Shown here: positions 6,391 through 14,629 of the stretch, in pieces | How positions within the stretch are numbered: position 1 is the stretch's first letter | Layout of the letters: every line of letters starts with the position of its first letter | Assembly: GCA_024404505.1 (NCBI GenBank) | Contig: JAKSPU010000016.1 | Span: 1-34,455 of the forward strand | Reading direction: 5' to 3' | Source of the DNA: Clostridia bacterium | GTDB taxonomy: Bacteria > Bacillota > Clostridia > Oscillospirales > CAG-272 | DNA: 34,455 nt | Translations under genes and position numbers: made by a program | Notes under the pieces: generated by a model | The model's database searches: none | Seen by the model: the letters and a program-made list of their open reading frames with translations, nothing else | Told to the model about the DNA's origin: nothing

Positions 6391-9312
6391 TCAGAGTTCT
6401 TCGGTCCTGTCGAACAGGGCGGAGGCGGCGACGGGCTTTTCGCCGCCGATGACAGCCTTGACGCCGCCGGCCTCGGCCAGCCTGCGGACAAGCGCCGCGA
6501 AGGCGATGAAGTCGTCACGGGAAGCAGACAGGAGCGCTTCCAGATCGGCAAGGCATTTCTCCGCGGTCAGACCGAGCAGCCAGCGGGAGAACGCGTGGTT
6601 GCCGCGGTCGATGGGCGACTGCGGCGTGAAGCTGCCGGACGCGGTGGATACGATCAGGCTGCCGAGCTCGTCGTCACCGGGGACGTTCTGCTCCAGCCAA
6701 TCGGCAAGCCGCGCATAGACGCCGAAGGTGTCGTCCACGCGGGGATCGCGGTAGGAGGTCATGGTCAGCACGCCATAGGGGGACACGCCGCAGCTTGCGC
6801 CGTAAGCGCCGCCCTTGGCGCGGATCTCATCCCAGAAGTACCGGGTGTTGATCAGCGTGGTCACGGCTCTCATGCGGGGATCCGGACGGACATCGACGTC
6901 AGAGAGATCGAACACCTCGGCGCAGTAGTTGACCTCGCCGGGGATGGTGAACGCCTTGGGGCTGCGGTCGGCGATCACTCCGGGCAGACGGACGGGTACG
7001 TCCGGTGCGTCGGCACCGAGCGACAGGCCGGCGATCGCCCCGGCCCATGCGTCGTATCCGGACGCGCTGCCGATGTACAGCGCAACGGGCTTCACGGCGG
7101 TGAACAGCTTCCCGGCAGCGGCCTGCAAACCGGTGATGAGGCCGTCGGCTTCTTCATCGAAATGCTCGGCGAGCTTTTGCAGCTTGTGGTAAGCGGTGAT
7201 GCCCGTCATGGCGTCCTCGTACACGGCCGACGCGGTCAGACCCGTCTCGGCGAGCCGGGCAGCGGTACGGTTGCCGCGGCGGATCATCATGTTCTTGATG
7301 TAGCCGGGGTTGGAGAACAGCTGCCGGAGGATGGCACGGTCGAACACGACGGAGGTCATATACTCATCGGCGAGCTTTACGACCCCGGCAAGCTGCTCCT
7401 CGGGCACGTCGATGAGAAGACGCAGGTACAGCAGTGTATCCCTGTTGTCGATGCGGACGGTGTTCTCGATCCCGAGACTCATGTTGACGTGGGCGGCCTC
7501 GAGCAGGGCGTTCAATGCGGGCACGTCGTGCGCCTCGGTCGGCAGCTGCAGCAGCGAATCGGAAAGGCAGCGGACGTAGAACAGCTCGTCCTTGTCGAGC
7601 CCTGTCAGGTCGAACAGCAGCGAGGCGTTGACCATGCCGTTGGTGTCGGTGAGATAGGTCAGTGAGGTCACCTCGCGGCCGTTGATCACGGCGGAGCCGA
7701 CCGGCATATCGTCGTAGACGGGGCGGGAGGTGATGTCGGCGGGGGTCAGGTGCGGGATTGATGCTTCGGCCTCCGGAGAGTCGGGCGCGATCAGATATTG
7801 ATTAAACGCGGCCATCTTGGCTTCAAGCGCCTCGTAAGCGCCTTCCTCGGCGTGCAGTCTGTCGGACTCGGCCTTGAGCCATTCGCTCATTTTGGCCCGC
7901 TTTTCCTCGACCAGCGTCCGGGACGGGATGCACTTGGTCAGACACCAGTGATTACTGTTCAGGATATACTTTTCGATCAGCGTCTCGAAATAGCGGGGCT
8001 CTGCCGCGACGCGTGTGCGCAAAATGGCAAGGTTGTCGTTGAGCTGCGCGTCGCCGAGTTGTACGTGGGACCCGATGATGGACTCCATGATGCGGTAGCC
8101 GACGCGGACGGACAACGACGCGCGGCGCTGGTTGGTCTCGTAGCTGCCCATGATGTTCCGGAGCAGCGTGTAGTCAAGACCCTCGGCGCACAGGACGGTC
8201 AGCCTGTCCAGAATGGCGCGGCGGAAGCCCTCCGCGTGTTCGGGATCGGATTTGCCCATGGTGAACAGCACCATCGGCTGACGGTCGTCGGTATCGACCT
8301 CCATGGCAAAGTCCATGCCGACACCGGCGGCCAGCACGGCCTTGGACAGCGGGGACTCGGTCGTCTCGGTCAGGTACTGCGAAAGCAGCTCCATGCCCAG
8401 CGCGTCCTCGGTGTGCGCGCCGTGATCCATAATGCAGGCGTAGCCGAGGTGAGTGTTGCCCTTGATCTCCTCGTTGTCCGCCAGCTGATAGTACGCGGTA
8501 CCGTCCGGGCTGACCACGGGCTTCTGCAGCGGAGCGGGATCGGGCTTTGCGTACTGCGGCGTGTCAAGACCGCACAGCACTTCGTCGATGCAGGCAAGCT
8601 CGCGGTCGAGCCCCAGCTTGCCGGACAGGTAGAAGACGGCGTTGTCCGCACCGTAGAAGCGGTGATAATATTCCACGAACTTCTCGTAGGTCAGCGTGTG
8701 GATGCAGGCAGGATCGCCGCCGGAATTGAAGCGGTGGAAGAGATCGGGGTAGATCTGCTCCTCGATCTTGAAGTACAGCGCCCGCATGGGGTTGTTGTCG
8801 TTGCCTTGCATCTCGTTGAACACGACGCCGGAGCAGCCGAGTCCCCCCTTGCCGTCAGGCTCCAGATGCCACGCCTCCTTCTCGAAGATGCGGCGGTCGG
8901 AGAGCAGCATCGGATGGAACACGGCGTCCAGATAGACGGTCATCATGTTCATGTAATCCTGCTCGTCGGTGGAGATGAAGTGGTAGATGGTCTTGTCCTC
9001 GTAGGTGCCGGCATTGAGGTCGACAGCCATGGAGGTCTTCATCAGGTTGACGAACGGCTCCTTGAGCGGGAAATGCTCCGAGCCGTCGAGCGTGGAATGC
9101 TCCAGAATATGGAACACGCCGGTGTCGTTCTCGGGCAGCGTGCGGAAGCCGACGCCGAACGCCATCTGACCGTCGTCGCGGTCGGAGTAGTAGAGCGTTG
9201 CTCCGGTCTTTTCGTGAGTGAGCTTCCAGTAGTCGGCGTTGAGCGCGGGGACGGGCGCGGTCCGCTCGATGCGGAAGCCGTGCAGCCTGTCGCCGATATT
9301 CCATGCGGGCAT
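6391..9312 (-). CDS. M16C zinc metallopeptidase (presequence protease/PreP-like)
   Basis: 973 residues, normal for the single-chain M16C type. The inverted zinc motif HILEH (His68, Glu71, His72) and the distal ligand Glu167 in GVVFNEMQG are spaced as in PreP. The middle M16C-associated region and the inactive C-terminal M16-like half follow, the latter with the RGGAYG-like pattern AKGGAYGASCG. The family degrades short unstructured peptides inside a closed chamber. There is no signal peptide, so it is cytoplasmic. SD AAGGAGG is close to the ATG at 9312. Its own promoter (9379-9407) probably drives the downstream minus-strand genes as well. Confidence 0.93.
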   Translation of the reverse strand: MPAWNIGDRLHGFRIERTAPVPALNADYWKLTHEKTGATLYYSDRDDGQMAFGVGFRTLPENDTGVFHILEHSTLDGSEHFPLKEPFVNLMKTSMAVDLNAGTYEDKTIYHFISTDEQDYMNMMTVYLDAVFHPMLLSDRRIFEKEAWHLEPDGKGGLGCSGVVFNEMQGNDNNPMRALYFKIEEQIYPDLFHRFNSGGDPACIHTLTYEKFVEYYHRFYGADNAVFYLSGKLGLDRELACIDEVLCGLDTPQYAKPDPAPLQKPVVSPDGTAYYQLADNEEIKGNTHLGYACIMDHGAHTEDALGMELLSQYLTETTESPLSKAVLAAGVGMDFAMEVDTDDRQPMVLFTMGKSDPEHAEGFRRAILDRLTVLCAEGLDYTLLRNIMGSYETNQRRASLSVRVGYRIMESIIGSHVQLGDAQLNDNLAILRTRVAAEPRYFETLIEKYILNSNHWCLTKCIPSRTLVEEKRAKMSEWLKAESDRLHAEEGAYEALEAKMAAFNQYLIAPDSPEAEASIPHLTPADITSRPVYDDMPVGSAVINGREVTSLTYLTDTNGMVNASLLFDLTGLDKDELFYVRCLSDSLLQLPTEAHDVPALNALLEAAHVNMSLGIENTVRIDNRDTLLYLRLLIDVPEEQLAGVVKLADEYMTSVVFDRAILRQLFSNPGYIKNMMIRRGNRTAARLAETGLTASAVYEDAMTGITAYHKLQKLAEHFDEEADGLITGLQAAAGKLFTAVKPVALYIGSASGYDAWAGAIAGLSLGADAPDVPVRLPGVIADRSPKAFTIPGEVNYCAEVFDLSDVDVRPDPRMRAVTTLINTRYFWDEIRAKGGAYGASCGVSPYGVLTMTSYRDPRVDDTFGVYARLADWLEQNVPGDDELGSLIVSTASGSFTPQSPIDRGNHAFSRWLLGLTAEKCLADLEALLSASRDDFIAFAALVRRLAEAGGVKAVIGGEKPVAASALFDRTEEL

Positions 9313-9378
9313 AACAATATCCTCCTTGCAGGTACGGAAATATACGTATGGTTCTGATTTCTATAATCATCCATTTTC

Positions 9379-9407
9379 ATTATACCATACTTTCCTGCAT
9401 AATGCAA
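9379..9407 (-). promoter_or_regulatory. Sigma-A promoter of the M16C peptidase gene
   Basis: On the minus strand TTGCAT (9407-9402) is 17 bases from a perfect TATAAT (9384-9379), about 65 bases before the start codon. Its -35 touches the proposed forespore promoter of spoVAD on the other strand. Confidence 0.75.
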
Positions 9408-9425
9408 GAGCCGACGGGGATAATA
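9397..9425 (+). promoter_or_regulatory. Possible sigma-F/sigma-G promoter of spoVAD
   Basis: GCATA (9397-9401) is followed after 14 bases by GGGGATAATA (9416-9425). This resembles the forespore pattern GMATA then GGnnAnAnT. spoVA genes are sigma-G genes in Bacillus. The match is imperfect at the third -10 base. Confidence 0.45.
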
Positions 9426-9462
9426 TTTGTTAAATGATGGCGCGGAAAAAGGAGAAACCCTC

Positions 9463-10554
9463 ATGAAACAACGCGAATTCAGTTGTCCCGTCCCCGATGC
9501 GGGCCTGTATCGTCCCTGTACGCTGATCCGTCCGGACGCGCGTATCCTCGCCGCCTGCTCGGTAGTAGGCGGTAAGGAAAAGCAGGGCCCGCTGGGGGAC
9601 TGCTTTGACTTTTTCAATCCCGGCGACCGTTTCGGGCAGGACACGTGGGAAAAAGCCGAATCCGAGATGCAGCGCATGGCCATGGCCGGTGTGCTCGGCA
9701 AGGCCGGACTCGGCGCAGACGACGTCGGTGTCCTGTTTGCCGGAGATCTGCTGAATCAATGTACCGGCTCGGCATACGGCCTGCTCGGATACGACGTACC
9801 CTATCTCGGCTTGTACGGCGCCTGCTCGACGGCGGCGGAGGGCCTTTTGCTCGCGGCGTGCTTCGTCGGGGCGGGGTACGCCCGTGCCGCGGCGGCGGTT
9901 ACCTCTTCCCATAACGCGGCGGCCGAGCGGCAGTTCCGGACGCCTCTGGAGTACGGCGGACAGCGCCCCGGCAGCGGACAATGGACGGTCACGGGCGCGG
10001 GTGCGTTTCTCGTGACGCGGGACGATGAAAACGGCGGAGCCTGCCGTCCCCTGGCCCGTATCACGGCGGTCATGCCGGGCATGACGGTCGACCGCGGTGT
10101 GACGGACGCCAACAACATGGGCGCGGCGATGGCCCCGGCGGCGGAATCCACCCTGTGCCGGTACTTCGCCGCGTCGGGGACTTGTCCCGCGGACTATGAT
10201 CTGATCGTCACCGGCGACCTCGGCTGGGAGGGCGGACGCATCCTCTGCGATCTCATGGACACGCATACACTCCGGGACGGCCGCAGCCTGTCTGTCCGGG
10301 ACAAGTACAACGATTGCGGCATGATGATTTTCTCCCGGAACACGCAGGACACGCACAGCGGCGGGTCCGGGTGCGGCTGTTCGGCGGTCGTGCTGGCATC
10401 GTACCTTCTGCCGCGCGTGCAGACGGGACAGATCCGCAGGATGCTGTTTATGTCGACGGGGGCGCTGTTGAGCCCCGACAGCGTCAGGCAGGGACAGTCG
10501 ATCCCGGGCGTGGCGCACCTTTTGTGCATCGAGTCTCCGAAGGAGGGGGAATGA
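9463..10554 (+). CDS. spoVAD: Stage V sporulation protein AD
   Basis: 363 residues with a thiolase-like fold. Family features are CSVVGGKEKQGPLGDCFD near the start, the LLNQCTGSAYGLL segment, YGACSTAAEGL at the thiolase cysteine position, and the C-terminal GGSGCGCSAVV. By family knowledge SpoVAD binds dipicolinic acid and works with SpoVAC and SpoVAE in loading it into the forespore and releasing it at germination. The start ATG at 9463 was chosen for AAAGGAG ten bases upstream. The stop overlaps the spoVAE start (ATGA). spoVAC, normally just upstream, is not here: the next gene is the divergent peptidase. Confidence 0.95.
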   Translation: MKQREFSCPVPDAGLYRPCTLIRPDARILAACSVVGGKEKQGPLGDCFDFFNPGDRFGQDTWEKAESEMQRMAMAGVLGKAGLGADDVGVLFAGDLLNQCTGSAYGLLGYDVPYLGLYGACSTAAEGLLLAACFVGAGYARAAAAVTSSHNAAAERQFRTPLEYGGQRPGSGQWTVTGAGAFLVTRDDENGGACRPLARITAVMPGMTVDRGVTDANNMGAAMAPAAESTLCRYFAASGTCPADYDLIVTGDLGWEGGRILCDLMDTHTLRDGRSLSVRDKYNDCGMMIFSRNTQDTHSGGSGCGCSAVVLASYLLPRVQTGQIRRMLFMSTGALLSPDSVRQGQSIPGVAHLLCIESPKEGE

Positions 10555-10922
10555 ACATGGAGTGGCAGAAATACGTGTGGTCGTTCGTGATCGGTGGGCT
10601 TCTGTGCACAGCCGCACAGGTGCTGATCGATAAAACAAGGCTGACTCCCGCGCGGATCTTAGTGGGGTATGTGGTCGCCGGAGTGATCCTCGGGGCAGCC
10701 GGGCTGTACGGACCGCTGTCGGAGCTGGCCGGGGCGGGGGTCAACGTCCCGCTGACAGGCTTCGGGAACGTCATCGCAAGGGGCGTCCGCCGGGCGGTGG
10801 ATGAAAAGGGACTTCTCGGCGCGCTGACCGGCCCCCTGACCGCGGCATCCGGCGGCACCGCCGCGGCGCTGACGTTCGGGTATATCGCGGCGCTGTGCTG
10901 CCGGGGCAAGCCGAAGGATTGA
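10551..10922 (+). CDS. spoVAE: Stage V sporulation protein AE (SpoVAE/AEb)
   Basis: 123 residues, the family length. Hydrophobic segments (about 9-26, 34-55 and 95-115) flank the conserved stretch PLTGFGNVIARG, which identifies SpoVAC/SpoVAE membrane proteins. It is part of the dipicolinate channel in the inner spore membrane. The start at 10551 overlaps the spoVAD stop. SD AAGGAGG (10540-10546) is only 4 bases away, so the second ATG at 10557 (10 bases) is an equally good start. It converges on sigK, with 9 bases between stops and no terminator visible. Confidence 0.92.
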   Translation: MNMEWQKYVWSFVIGGLLCTAAQVLIDKTRLTPARILVGYVVAGVILGAAGLYGPLSELAGAGVNVPLTGFGNVIARGVRRAVDEKGLLGALTGPLTAASGGTAAALTFGYIAALCCRGKPKD

Positions 10923-10931
10923 ACCGGACAC

Positions 10932-11648
10932 CTATCCTTTAACGTCTTCCGTTATCCCGAATCCCTCCCGCAGCTTGCCGATAGCGGACTTTTCGATCCT
11001 GCTGACGTAGGACCTTGAGATATTCAGCCTCGCGGCGATCTCCCGCTGGGTCATCGGCGGCGTGCCGTTGAGCCCGAAGCGCAGGATGACGACCTGCTGC
11101 TCGCGCGGGTCGAGGCGCGTCCTGACCATCGTCATGGCACGCTCGGCCTCGACCTCGCGGAACACCTCCTCGGACAGATTCTCCTCGGATGAGATCACGT
11201 CCATGTAGGTCAGCGGGTTTCCGTCGCGGTCTACGTCTATGGTGTCGTTGAGCGATACCTCGCCGGACAGTTTGCGGCGGGAGCGGAAGTACATGAGGAT
11301 CTCGTTCTGGATGCACTTGGCTCCGTAGGTGGCAAAGCGGGTCCCCGCACCGACCTTGAAGGTGTCCACGGCCTTGCACAGCCCGATCGTTCCGATCGAC
11401 ACAAGATCCTCCTGATTCGGACCGGAGGCGTAGTATTTTCGCACGATATGGGACACGAGACGCAGATTGTGTAAGATCAGCTCCTGCCGGGCAGCCTCCC
11501 GGCGTGCGGGATCGGGATCGGTCCGCGCCTCACGGAAGCGCGCTTCCTCGACCTCCGGATCGAGCGGGGGAGGGAAGGACTGTGGGGTGGAAAGACCGAG
11601 GACGACGTGGAACAGACGGGCAAAGCAGGACAGAAACGCGGCAAGCAT
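10932..11648 (-). CDS. sigK: RNA polymerase sporulation sigma factor SigK (pro-sigma-K)
   Basis: 238 residues from the ATG at 11648, fixed by a perfect AAGGAGGT eight bases upstream; a start ten codons earlier has no SD. The hydrophobic N-terminus (LAAFLSCFARLFHVVLGL) is the membrane-holding pro-sequence cleaved by SpoIVFB in Bacillus. Region 2 follows with HNLRLVSHIVRKYY and LVSIGTIGLCKAVDTF, and region 4 has REQQVVILRFGLNG and ISRSYVSRIEK, the typical SigK/SigE helix-turn-helix. SigK directs late mother-cell genes. SigE was considered, but the short pro-sequence and the RSYVSRIEK ending fit SigK better. The reading frame is whole, with no skin-type insertion. Confidence 0.92.
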   Translation of the reverse strand: MLAAFLSCFARLFHVVLGLSTPQSFPPPLDPEVEEARFREARTDPDPARREAARQELILHNLRLVSHIVRKYYASGPNQEDLVSIGTIGLCKAVDTFKVGAGTRFATYGAKCIQNEILMYFRSRRKLSGEVSLNDTIDVDRDGNPLTYMDVISSEENLSEEVFREVEAERAMTMVRTRLDPREQQVVILRFGLNGTPPMTQREIAARLNISRSYVSRIEKSAIGKLREGFGITEDVKG

Positions 11649-11681
11649 GGCAGATGACCTCCTTGAACGTGATGACATTTC

Positions 11682-11710
11682 ATTGTATGACCGCAGGACT
11701 TGTCTGTTTC
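11682..11710 (-). promoter_or_regulatory. Putative mother-cell (sigma-E/sigma-K type) promoter of sigK
   Basis: Minus strand: CATACAAT (11689-11682) equals the sigma-E -10 consensus and also fits the sigma-K form CATAnnnT. GAAACAG (11710-11704) lies 14 bases upstream as a weak -35. It sits about 35 bases before the sigK start codon. Confidence 0.6.
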
Positions 11711-11721
11711 CCGCTCAGCTC

Positions 11722-11750
11722 TTGCTTTTTCCGCGAATGTATGTTATAAT
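11722..11750 (+). promoter_or_regulatory. Sigma-A promoter of the CPBP protease gene
   Basis: TTGCTT (11722-11727), 17 bases, then TATAAT (11745-11750). It lies back to back with the sigK promoter on the other strand. Confidence 0.8.
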
Positions 11751-11783
11751 GGGAGCAGAATTGAAGCAACAGGAGGAGTTCTC

Positions 11784-12833
11784 ATGGATATGTTCCCGGA
11801 AACGTATATGCTGCACGAAGCGAAGCAGGCCCGGACGCGGGTGCTGCGCCCGGTCGTGACCGTGCTGATCGCCGTGCTGCTGTTCGTCATCGCCTCGACG
11901 GTCGAGGGCATGATCCTCGGTACGTGTACCGCAGTGTGGATATTCACCGACGATGCTGTGACCGAAAAGATCAGCGCCGCCGGCGGCATTCTGGCGGATG
12001 GCGATCTCAATGCCTATATCGAAAACATCACGGAGACGATAAACGACGCCATGGCGCATCAACCGATATGGCTTATTCTGGTGCAGCTGTTCCTCACGGC
12101 GGCCGTCATCGTCACCGTCCTCATCTATGCGCTGAAGATCGAGAAACGCAGCGCCGCCTCGCTCGGCCTGCACAGACGCGGTCTGATCCCCGAGTACGCG
12201 GCAGGATTGCTGATCGGCGCGGTGATCTTCTCCGGCGCGGTCGGCATCTGCGCGCTGTCCGGGTCGATCACGCTGACCCCGGCGGAGTCCGTCAACGTGC
12301 CGCTGCTGCTCGCGTTCTTCGTCGGCTTCCTCGTACAGGGTTTCTCGGAGGAGCTTTTGTGCCGCGGACTTTTGATGGTGTCCCTGTCGCGCGGCAACCC
12401 CGTGTGGGCGTGCGTGACGGTCAACTCGCTGTTCTTCGCCATCCTGCACCTCGGCAACCCCGGCATATCCCTGCTCGCGTTTCTGAATCTGGCGCTGTTC
12501 GGCGTGTTCGCTTCCCTGTACACGCTGCGGCGCGGCAGCCTGTGGGGCATAGCGGCGCTTCATTCCGTATGGAACTTCGTGCAGGGCAACCTGTGGGGCA
12601 TTTCGGTCAGCGGGATGTCCGCCATGCCGTCGGTGTTCCGGACGGCGCTCGGCACGGAAAAGGCTGACGTCCTGTTCAACGGCGGCGCTTTCGGGCTTGA
12701 GGGCGGCATCGGCGTGACGATCGTGCTTGTCCTCGGCATCGGCGTGCTGCTGTTCATGCCGACCAAGCGGTCCGAGATCGCACCCGCGAAGCCGGAAACA
12801 TCTGAGGCCGATATGCCGGCCGGCGGGCTGTGA
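11784..12833 (+). CDS. CPBP-family intramembrane metalloprotease
   Basis: 349 residues. About eight hydrophobic segments run from residue 22 to about 330. The Abi/CPBP motifs are complete: EELLCR (Glu189, Glu190, Arg194), FAILH (His222) and HSVWN (His260, Asn264). The family includes prenyl-protein-type proteases and bacteriocin immunity proteins that cleave inside the membrane; its substrate is unknown. The start ATG at 11784 follows AGGAGGAG. It stands alone, between its own promoter and the terminator at 12842-12872. Its position beside sigK may be chance. Confidence 0.9.
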   Translation: MDMFPETYMLHEAKQARTRVLRPVVTVLIAVLLFVIASTVEGMILGTCTAVWIFTDDAVTEKISAAGGILADGDLNAYIENITETINDAMAHQPIWLILVQLFLTAAVIVTVLIYALKIEKRSAASLGLHRRGLIPEYAAGLLIGAVIFSGAVGICALSGSITLTPAESVNVPLLLAFFVGFLVQGFSEELLCRGLLMVSLSRGNPVWACVTVNSLFFAILHLGNPGISLLAFLNLALFGVFASLYTLRRGSLWGIAALHSVWNFVQGNLWGISVSGMSAMPSVFRTALGTEKADVLFNGGAFGLEGGIGVTIVLVLGIGVLLFMPTKRSEIAPAKPETSEADMPAGGL

Positions 12834-12841
12834 AATGATAT

Positions 12842-12872
12842 AAGGGCTGCGGCTTTTGTGCCGCAGCCCTTT
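12842..12872 (+). terminator. Hairpin terminator after the CPBP gene
   Basis: AAGGGCTGCGGC (12842-12853) pairs perfectly with GCCGCAGCCCTT (12860-12871) around a six-base loop, followed by a short T-run. It is 9 bases beyond the stop. Confidence 0.8.
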
Positions 12873-12967
12873 GTAGCAGGGAGAAGGGAACGGCTGACGT
12901 CTCCCATTCCCCCGTTCCCCACGGTTTGTACGTCAGAGCGGGGATAGGGGTCCCGCGACTGCGTTTG

Positions 12968-13087
12968 AAAAAAGGCGGGTGCCCATGACGGCACCCACCA
13001 ATCTCGTTCAGCGTAAACTCAACCGCGGTAATGCCTTAAGCCCTTCTTTCAAGAAGGGCTTAAACGGGGTCCGGGGCAGCGCCCCGG
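12968..13087 (-). repeat. Composite hairpin repeat, copy B, ending in the glyA terminator
   Basis: Read from the glyA stop there are four parts. First is the GC palindrome (13071-13087), then the TTCTTGAAAGAA hairpin (13036-13063), then a box containing GTTTACGC. Last is a strong intrinsic terminator: GGTGGGTGCC (12999-12990), six-base loop, GGCACCCGCC (12983-12974), then TTTTTT (12973-12968). The final part is shared with copy C near 27366. Confidence 0.85.
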
Positions 13088-13095
13088 CGCACCCC

Positions 13096-14343
13096 TTACT
13101 TATACAGCGGATACTTCTTGCACAGCCGGGCGACCTCTGCGCGGCAGTAGTCGGCGGTGCCCTCGAAGTCGGTCGCAGCCAGCTTCATCAGGTGCGCGAT
13201 GACCGTCATGTCCTCCTCGACAAGCCCGCGGGACGTAACGGCAGGCGTGCCGACGCGCACGCCGGAGGTCACGAAGGGCTTCTCCGGGTCGTTCGGGATC
13301 GCGTTCTTGTTGACCGTGATGTGGATCTCGTCCAGACGGCGCTCCATCTCCTTGCCGGTCACGCCCATCGGGCGCAGATCGACCAGCATGAGGTGGTTGT
13401 CCGTGCCGCCGGACACGAGGTCGAAGCCCTCGGCGAGCAGCGCCTTGGCCAGCGCCTGCGCGTTGAGGATGACCTGATGCTGATAGGTCTTGAATTCGGG
13501 CTGCAGCGCCTCACCGAAGCAGACGGCCTTGGCGGCGATGATATGCTCGAGCGGGCCGCCCTGGATACCGGGGAAAATGGCCTTGTTGATCTTCTTGGCG
13601 ATCTCCTCGCTGTTCGTGAGGATCATACCGCCGCGCGGACCGCGCAGCGTCTTGTGCGTCGTCGTCGTCACCACGTCGGCGTAGGGCAGCGGAGAGGGAT
13701 GCTCCCCGGCGGCGACCAGACCCGCGATGTGCGCCATGTCGACCATCAGGTACGCACCGACGGAGTGAGCGATGTCGGCAAGACGGGCAAAGTCGATCAC
13801 GCGCGGATAGGCGGACGCGCCGGCTACGATCAGACGGGGCTTCACTTCCTTGGCCGTCGCTTCCAGCTTGTCGTAGTCGATGCGGTGCGTGACGGGATCG
13901 ACACCGTAGGGAACGAAATGATAGTACAGACCCGACAGATTGACCGGGCTGCCGTGGGTCAGATGACCGCCGTCGGCAAGGCTCATGCCCATGACCGTGT
14001 CGCCGGCCTTGAGCAGCGCGACGTATACGGCGGTGTTGGCCTGACTGCCCGAATGGGGCTGCACGTTGGCATATCCGCAGTTGAACAGACGGCAGGCACG
14101 TTCGATAGCGAGGTTCTCCACCACGTCCACGACGGCGCAGCCGCCGTAGTACCGGTGCGCGGGATACCCCTCGGCATACTTGTTGGTCAGGACACTGCCG
14201 GCAGCTGCCATTACGGCTTCGGAGACTACGTTTTCGGAGGCGATGAGCTCAAGTCCGTCGGACTCACGGTCAAGCTCGGCTGCAATGGCGGCGGCGACCG
14301 CAGGATCATGACGGGAAAGATAGTCGTTCAATTCACGGATCAT
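13096..14343 (-). CDS. glyA: Serine hydroxymethyltransferase
   Basis: 415 residues, full length. Conserved features are [11 protein letters not shown] (31-41), the YYGGC segment (65-69), SGSQAN (98-103), [10 protein letters not shown] (201-210), and the PLP lysine Lys231 in [14 protein letters not shown]. It interconverts serine plus tetrahydrofolate with glycine plus methylene-tetrahydrofolate in the cytoplasm, the main source of one-carbon units. SD AAAGGAAG precedes the ATG. It is monocistronic, with its own sigma-A promoter and a terminator inside repeat copy B. Confidence 0.98.
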   Translation of the reverse strand: MIRELNDYLSRHDPAVAAAIAAELDRESDGLELIASENVVSEAVMAAAGSVLTNKYAEGYPAHRYYGGCAVVDVVENLAIERACRLFNCGYANVQPHSGSQANTAVYVALLKAGDTVMGMSLADGGHLTHGSPVNLSGLYYHFVPYGVDPVTHRIDYDKLEATAKEVKPRLIVAGASAYPRVIDFARLADIAHSVGAYLMVDMAHIAGLVAAGEHPSPLPYADVVTTTTHKTLRGPRGGMILTNSEEIAKKINKAIFPGIQGGPLEHIIAAKAVCFGEALQPEFKTYQHQVILNAQALAKALLAEGFDLVSGGTDNHLMLVDLRPMGVTGKEMERRLDEIHITVNKNAIPNDPEKPFVTSGVRVGTPAVTSRGLVEEDMTVIAHLMKLAATDFEGTADYCRAEVARLCKKYPLYK

Positions 14344-14416
14344 GTTTTGACTTCCTTTCTGGATCGGATCGGCCCGGTTTCGGCGGGCTGACGGCGTGTT
14401 TTACAAACTCATTATT

Positions 14417-14445
14417 ATTATACCTGCTTTTGGCTTTGAAAGCAA
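14417..14445 (-). promoter_or_regulatory. Sigma-A promoter of glyA
   Basis: Minus strand: TTGCTT (14445-14440), 17 bases, TATAAT (14422-14417), about 70 bases before the glyA start. I see no riboswitch in the short leader. Confidence 0.75.
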
Positions 14446-14497
14446 GGCACTCTTTCCACAAAAAGCCAAATCAAGAAAAATATTTTTGTATATATTA

Positions 14498-14526
14498 TTG
14501 ACAAATTGACGATCATATGCTATAAT
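14498..14526 (+). promoter_or_regulatory. Consensus sigma-A promoter of mgsA (and perhaps thrS)
   Basis: TTGACA (14498-14503), 17 bases, TATAAT (14521-14526): both hexamers are perfect. An AT-rich stretch lies just upstream. It is divergent from glyA. Confidence 0.9.
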
Positions 14527-14629
14527 CATAAGCAACAGTGGATACCTGTTTGTATGCGGTGTCTGCCCGGCGGGAGTGCCGGACGCACGGATACCGCGGC
14601 ATGACTATCAACGAGAGAGAGGGCTGCGG

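Noticed and set aside
5530-7665. Long plus-strand open frame (711 codons)
   Set aside because: Opposite the SDR, basic-protein and M16C genes; no SD and a repetitive Gly/Leu/Arg composition.
10932-11648. SigE rather than SigK
   Set aside because: Short hydrophobic pro-sequence and region 4 RSYVSRIEK fit SigK; no spoIIGA next to it.
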